DNA from: Spongiivirga sp046524175
Lineage (GTDB): Bacteria; Bacteroidota; Bacteroidia; Flavobacteriales; Flavobacteriaceae
NCBI RefSeq assembly: GCF_046524175.1
Contig: NZ_JBEFZF010000006.1
Coordinates: 62,001 to 126,000, forward strand
Direction: 5' to 3'
Length of the DNA stretch: 64,000 nt
Below the pieces are notes generated by a model, which was given only the letters and a program-made list of their open reading frames with translations, had not been told where the DNA came from and made no database searches. A program made the position numbers and the translations under genes. Positions 60,988 through 64,000 of this stretch are shown in pieces (positions within the stretch are counted from its first letter, which is position 1; every line of letters starts with the position of its first letter).

Positions 60988-63273
60988 ATGAGACACTTCT
61001 TAATACTATTTTTATTTTTTCCCTCCCTATTTTACTGTCAAAACGACTTCTCAAAAACCAGTTTCCCTGAAGACAAATACAAAGCCTATTTTGACACCCC
61101 CCGAGAAACCATTCATCTTCAACTTAACAAAACTTCCTTTTTAAAGGGTGAAGAAATTTGGTTCACTGCCTATATATACAATAGAAAAAAACAACTTCCG
61201 TATACAAAAACACGTAATTTATATTGCGCACTTTACGATGCCTCACGAAACAAGCTTTCAGAAGAATTGTTTTTAGTAAAAAATGGCATTGCAACTGGTA
61301 ATATCTCAATTGGAGAAGACATAAAAGACGATAAAATTTATATAGTAGCTTCAACTAACTATCAACAAAATTTTGATGATACTAAGCCATTTATTCAGGA
61401 ATTGACAATAGTCTCAAATAATAGGCTAAACCAGTCTTCTGCAGCACAAGAATTTGACTTGCAACTACTGCCTGAAAGTGGTCACCTACTTACCAATACG
61501 ACTAATTCAGTTGGATTCATTTTAACCGACAACCGTGGTAAAGGACATAAAATCATTGATGGAAAGGTCATTAATTCAGATAACAATCTAGTAGCTTCCT
61601 CATTAAAAAGTAATGATTTTGGTATTGGTAAGTTCAATATTTTTATTCAACCTGATAAAACCTACACCTTAATTTTAACCGATCAGCAAGGTAACTTGAT
61701 CAAAAAACAACTACCCGATTCAAAACAATTGGGTGTGATATTATCATTAAATAATTTATTAGAAGATAAAGTGGCGATAGCCATAAAATCAAATAAGCAA
61801 ACCATATCTAAACTACCCAGTAATCAACTATACCTAGCTATTCACCGAGACGGATTATTTGCAATCAAAGATTTTAATCTTACTCAGACCACAAAAACAC
61901 TTTTTTTTTCAAGAAGTGATTTACATCCTGGCATAAACATTATCACTCTGTTCGACTATCAATTTAACCCCATTGCTGAAAGAATTATTTTTAATAATAA
62001 GGAGTTAAAAGAAGGCGAAGTACTGTCATCTATTGCGCAGAATTACTTTTCGAAAGACTCGGTAAGAATTCAGTTCAAAGTTTTAGACCCAGTAGCTAAA
62101 ACCAACCTAAGCATTAGTTTCCTCCCATCTCAAACCGAAGCTTATAAACCCAATAACTCAATCCTTTCTTCATTTTGGTTACAGCCCTACTTAAAAAACG
62201 GCCTTAACGATCTTACTCATTATTTGACTAATATGGATAGAAAAAAAGGTTATGAACTTGACAACCTACTGATAACAAAAGGATGGAGCAGTTATGACTG
62301 GAACAACATTTTTGAATCTACCCAAAAAGAAAATTACGAATTTGAAGATGGTATCGCATTTAGTGGAAAAGTAATAAATGCCAAAAAACGCAAAAATAAG
62401 TTAGTGTTGCTTAACCCTGCCTCAAGAGCCCAATATTATGCAGAGGTTGATAGTACCAGACACTTTCAAATTAAAAATGCTTATTCTTTTAGGGGAGACT
62501 CCTTAAGAGGATTTATATTCACTAAAAGAGGCAACTATTCAAAGCCGTATTTTTCAATTGACTCAATTAAAAAAGGAGAAGGTCACCTAATAAGTGAGCA
62601 GTATTTCGCTAGCATAAAAGAGTCTGAAGAAAATTCCATGTTTAATAATAAAGAACTCGGTAGTCTTATTGAGCTAAGCAATGTTGATCTTTTTGGCAAG
62701 AGAAAGAAATTCTATGTTTATGGAGGCAGCACAAGCGCAAAAATCGTTGATGAGTATTATGGTTCATTATCTAACTATATTCGACGACTGGGCTATTTAG
62801 TAAGCCCAACAAACCCCTTGTCAGGCGAACTTGACGGTTATCTTTATGCTTATAAAATAGTATTAGGTGAAATTAAAATAGTTCCTGTGATTACTTCGAA
62901 TTCTGACGGTGCAGGTTTTTTTGATATCCCTTTGAGAAATATCAATTCGATTGGTTATAACCATTTAGGTGAAGGAAAATTTATTTATGTCAACGAAAAA
63001 AAGAACAAATATCAACTATTCGCAGATATCGTGCTTAAAGATGGATTTAAAAAACCTGATCAATATTATAATCCTAGATATAATTCATTTAACACAGATG
63101 CTTTTAAAACATATGGCGCATTGCACTGGGAAGGACAACTTACAGTTGATGAAGAAGGAACGAGTTATATTGACATTCCTAATTTTAATCAAAAAAACAT
63201 CAAAGTCTTTTTAGAGGGTATTTCGTCAAACGGCACTCTTTTCTCACAAGAACAGGAGCTGACAATTCACTAA
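60988..63273 (+). CDS. Exported macroglobulin (MG2)-like protein
   Basis: 761 residues, with a signal peptide (FLILFLFFPSLFYCQ). An N-terminal MG2-like domain has IHLQLNKTSFLKGEEIWFTA and later ITLIVQQ-type strands, followed by beta-sandwich repeats. No catalytic or thioester motif (GCGEQ) was seen. It is probably outer-surface or periplasmic. It is a paralogue of the next gene, which begins similarly (HLHLNKSVFIKGEQIGFTTY). Function unknown. Confidence 0.7.
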   Translation: MRHFLILFLFFPSLFYCQNDFSKTSFPEDKYKAYFDTPRETIHLQLNKTSFLKGEEIWFTAYIYNRKKQLPYTKTRNLYCALYDASRNKLSEELFLVKNGIATGNISIGEDIKDDKIYIVASTNYQQNFDDTKPFIQELTIVSNNRLNQSSAAQEFDLQLLPESGHLLTNTTNSVGFILTDNRGKGHKIIDGKVINSDNNLVASSLKSNDFGIGKFNIFIQPDKTYTLILTDQQGNLIKKQLPDSKQLGVILSLNNLLEDKVAIAIKSNKQTISKLPSNQLYLAIHRDGLFAIKDFNLTQTTKTLFFSRSDLHPGINIITLFDYQFNPIAERIIFNNKELKEGEVLSSIAQNYFSKDSVRIQFKVLDPVAKTNLSISFLPSQTEAYKPNNSILSSFWLQPYLKNGLNDLTHYLTNMDRKKGYELDNLLITKGWSSYDWNNIFESTQKENYEFEDGIAFSGKVINAKKRKNKLVLLNPASRAQYYAEVDSTRHFQIKNAYSFRGDSLRGFIFTKRGNYSKPYFSIDSIKKGEGHLISEQYFASIKESEENSMFNNKELGSLIELSNVDLFGKRKKFYVYGGSTSAKIVDEYYGSLSNYIRRLGYLVSPTNPLSGELDGYLYAYKIVLGEIKIVPVITSNSDGAGFFDIPLRNINSIGYNHLGEGKFIYVNEKKNKYQLFADIVLKDGFKKPDQYYNPRYNSFNTDAFKTYGALHWEGQLTVDEEGTSYIDIPNFNQKNIKVFLEGISSNGTLFSQEQELTIH

Positions 63274-63545
63274 AACCCCACATCCCATAAACAATTGCTT
63301 TTGACCAGTAACTGTGTTTTTGTAGAAATCAAGAAAAACCGCTTACCATACTACCATTTGGCAGTGGTGAATTGTTGGGTATAATGTTATAGCATCTCTA
63401 CACCGATGGTCTTTGACGAATTCTCATTAAAATTTCGAGTCTTAGGAGTTTAGGGGACTTATTGGGCTTAGTTATTACTAAACAACTCATAGTCATCTTA
63501 TTAATTATCTGTATTTTCTTATCTTCATTGTAAAACTGACCAAAA

Positions 63546-64000
63546 ATGAAATCCGCACTTCTTTTATTAATTAGTTGTTTTGGTTTTATTTCCTATTCTC
63601 AAGACACAGATAAGGTTATTGAACGCCAAAGAATACATCTACATCTTAACAAATCTGTATTTATAAAAGGCGAGCAGATCGGATTTACAACCTATTTATT
63701 CGACTTGGCCAATGAGTCTCCTGTTTATCAAAACCAATATATCTATGTTAACCTAATTGCTCCCTCAGGCAATCAGGTTGATCAAACAACAGTACTAAGC
63801 ATTAATGGTCAGGGCTCCGGAGTGTTTAAACTGCCAGATTCTTTAAAAAGCGGCATCTTCAGAATTCAAGCGTATACCTTAGCAATGAATGCTTACACGA
63901 AGGACACTTCTTTCAAAACGAGTATTACTGTTTTGGATTACGAAAATCAGCCAATAACATCGACCGATAGTGCGAAACCGATGTTTAGCGTTTATCCGGA
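63546..64000 (+). CDS. Exported MG2-like protein, paralogue of preceding gene, 3' end outside window
   Basis: The frame is open to the window edge. The start MKSALLLLISCFGFISYSQ is a signal peptide. The mature N-terminus (RIHLHLNKSVFIKGEQ) aligns with the MG2-like domain of the gene at 60988, followed by a typical INGQGSGVFKLPDSLKSGI strand pair. At least 151 residues are visible. It is separated from the first copy by 272 bases without a recognisable gene. Confidence 0.75.
   Translation, partial: MKSALLLLISCFGFISYSQDTDKVIERQRIHLHLNKSVFIKGEQIGFTTYLFDLANESPVYQNQYIYVNLIAPSGNQVDQTTVLSINGQGSGVFKLPDSLKSGIFRIQAYTLAMNAYTKDTSFKTSITVLDYENQPITSTDSAKPMFSVYP

Noticed and set aside
63274..63545. Possible gene in the gap between the two MG2-like proteins
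   Set aside because: No reading frame of useful length or with a plausible start was found on either strand.

Overview
This 64-kb window is AT-rich and looks like the chromosome of a marine flavobacterium (Bacteroidota, Flavobacteriaceae). The evidence is a gldKLMN type IX secretion/gliding cluster, a proteorhodopsin with a Met spectral-tuning residue paired with a Blh retinal-forming dioxygenase, many family-restricted lipoproteins (DUF4174, DUF2490, choice-of-anchor I, LVIVD), TAnnTTTG-type -7 boxes, frequent TAATG stop/start overlaps and the absence of strong Shine-Dalgarno sequences. Nearly all of the window is ordinary chromosomal coding sequence. No transposase, integrase, phage module or CRISPR array was seen. 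One initiator tRNA is present.

Layout. 0-9 kb: the end of a TPM-domain protein, a lipoprotein hydrolase, proteorhodopsin divergent from blh, the GTPases Der and Era, and a choice-of-anchor I lipoprotein. 9-12 kb: an alanine-type Na+ symporter and two exported proteins. 11.9-23.2 kb: a large molybdenum-cofactor block (moaA-moeA-moaD-moaE-moaC-moeB/rhodanese, a flavin amine oxidase, a rhodanese, an AraC regulator, XdhC, a cysteine desulfurase, a MobA-like protein and a MocA-like protein). This is the toolkit for xanthine-oxidase-type, sulfurated and cytidylylated Mo enzymes, but no Mo enzyme lies in the window. 23.2-26.7 kb: micro membrane proteins, tRNA-fMet, a TSUP permease and a patatin. 26.8-29.9 kb: a putative DNA-repair pair (TIGR03915 plus radical SAM TIGR03916) divergent from a LexA-like XRE/S24 regulator, with four evenly spaced palindromes between them.

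29.9-40.5 kb: a TolC/RND/membrane-fusion efflux operon, an ABC-F ATPase, DUF983, a FAD oxidoreductase and a serine hydrolase. 40.6-45.2 kb: gldK-L-M-N. 45.3-50.9 kb: an arginase-fold protein that has lost several metal ligands, TopA and two lipoproteins. 51-58 kb: miaB, a sensor-less sigma-54 activator, lptE, a TPR-like protein, secG, groES and groEL. 58-60.85 kb: three genes (XRE-DUF4870, a membrane-anchored aspartic protease-like protein, a TraB-like protein) enclosed by a perfect 40-bp duplication of the groEL 3' end, which suggests an inserted segment. 60.9-64 kb: two tandem paralogous exported macroglobulin-like proteins, the second cut by the window edge.

The points most worth following up are the four-operator SOS-like divergon at 28.8-28.9 kb, the groEL-tail duplication bounding a small island, the apparent pseudo-arginase beside the type IX secretion genes, and the paired GAAA-loop hairpins inserted between groES and groEL.
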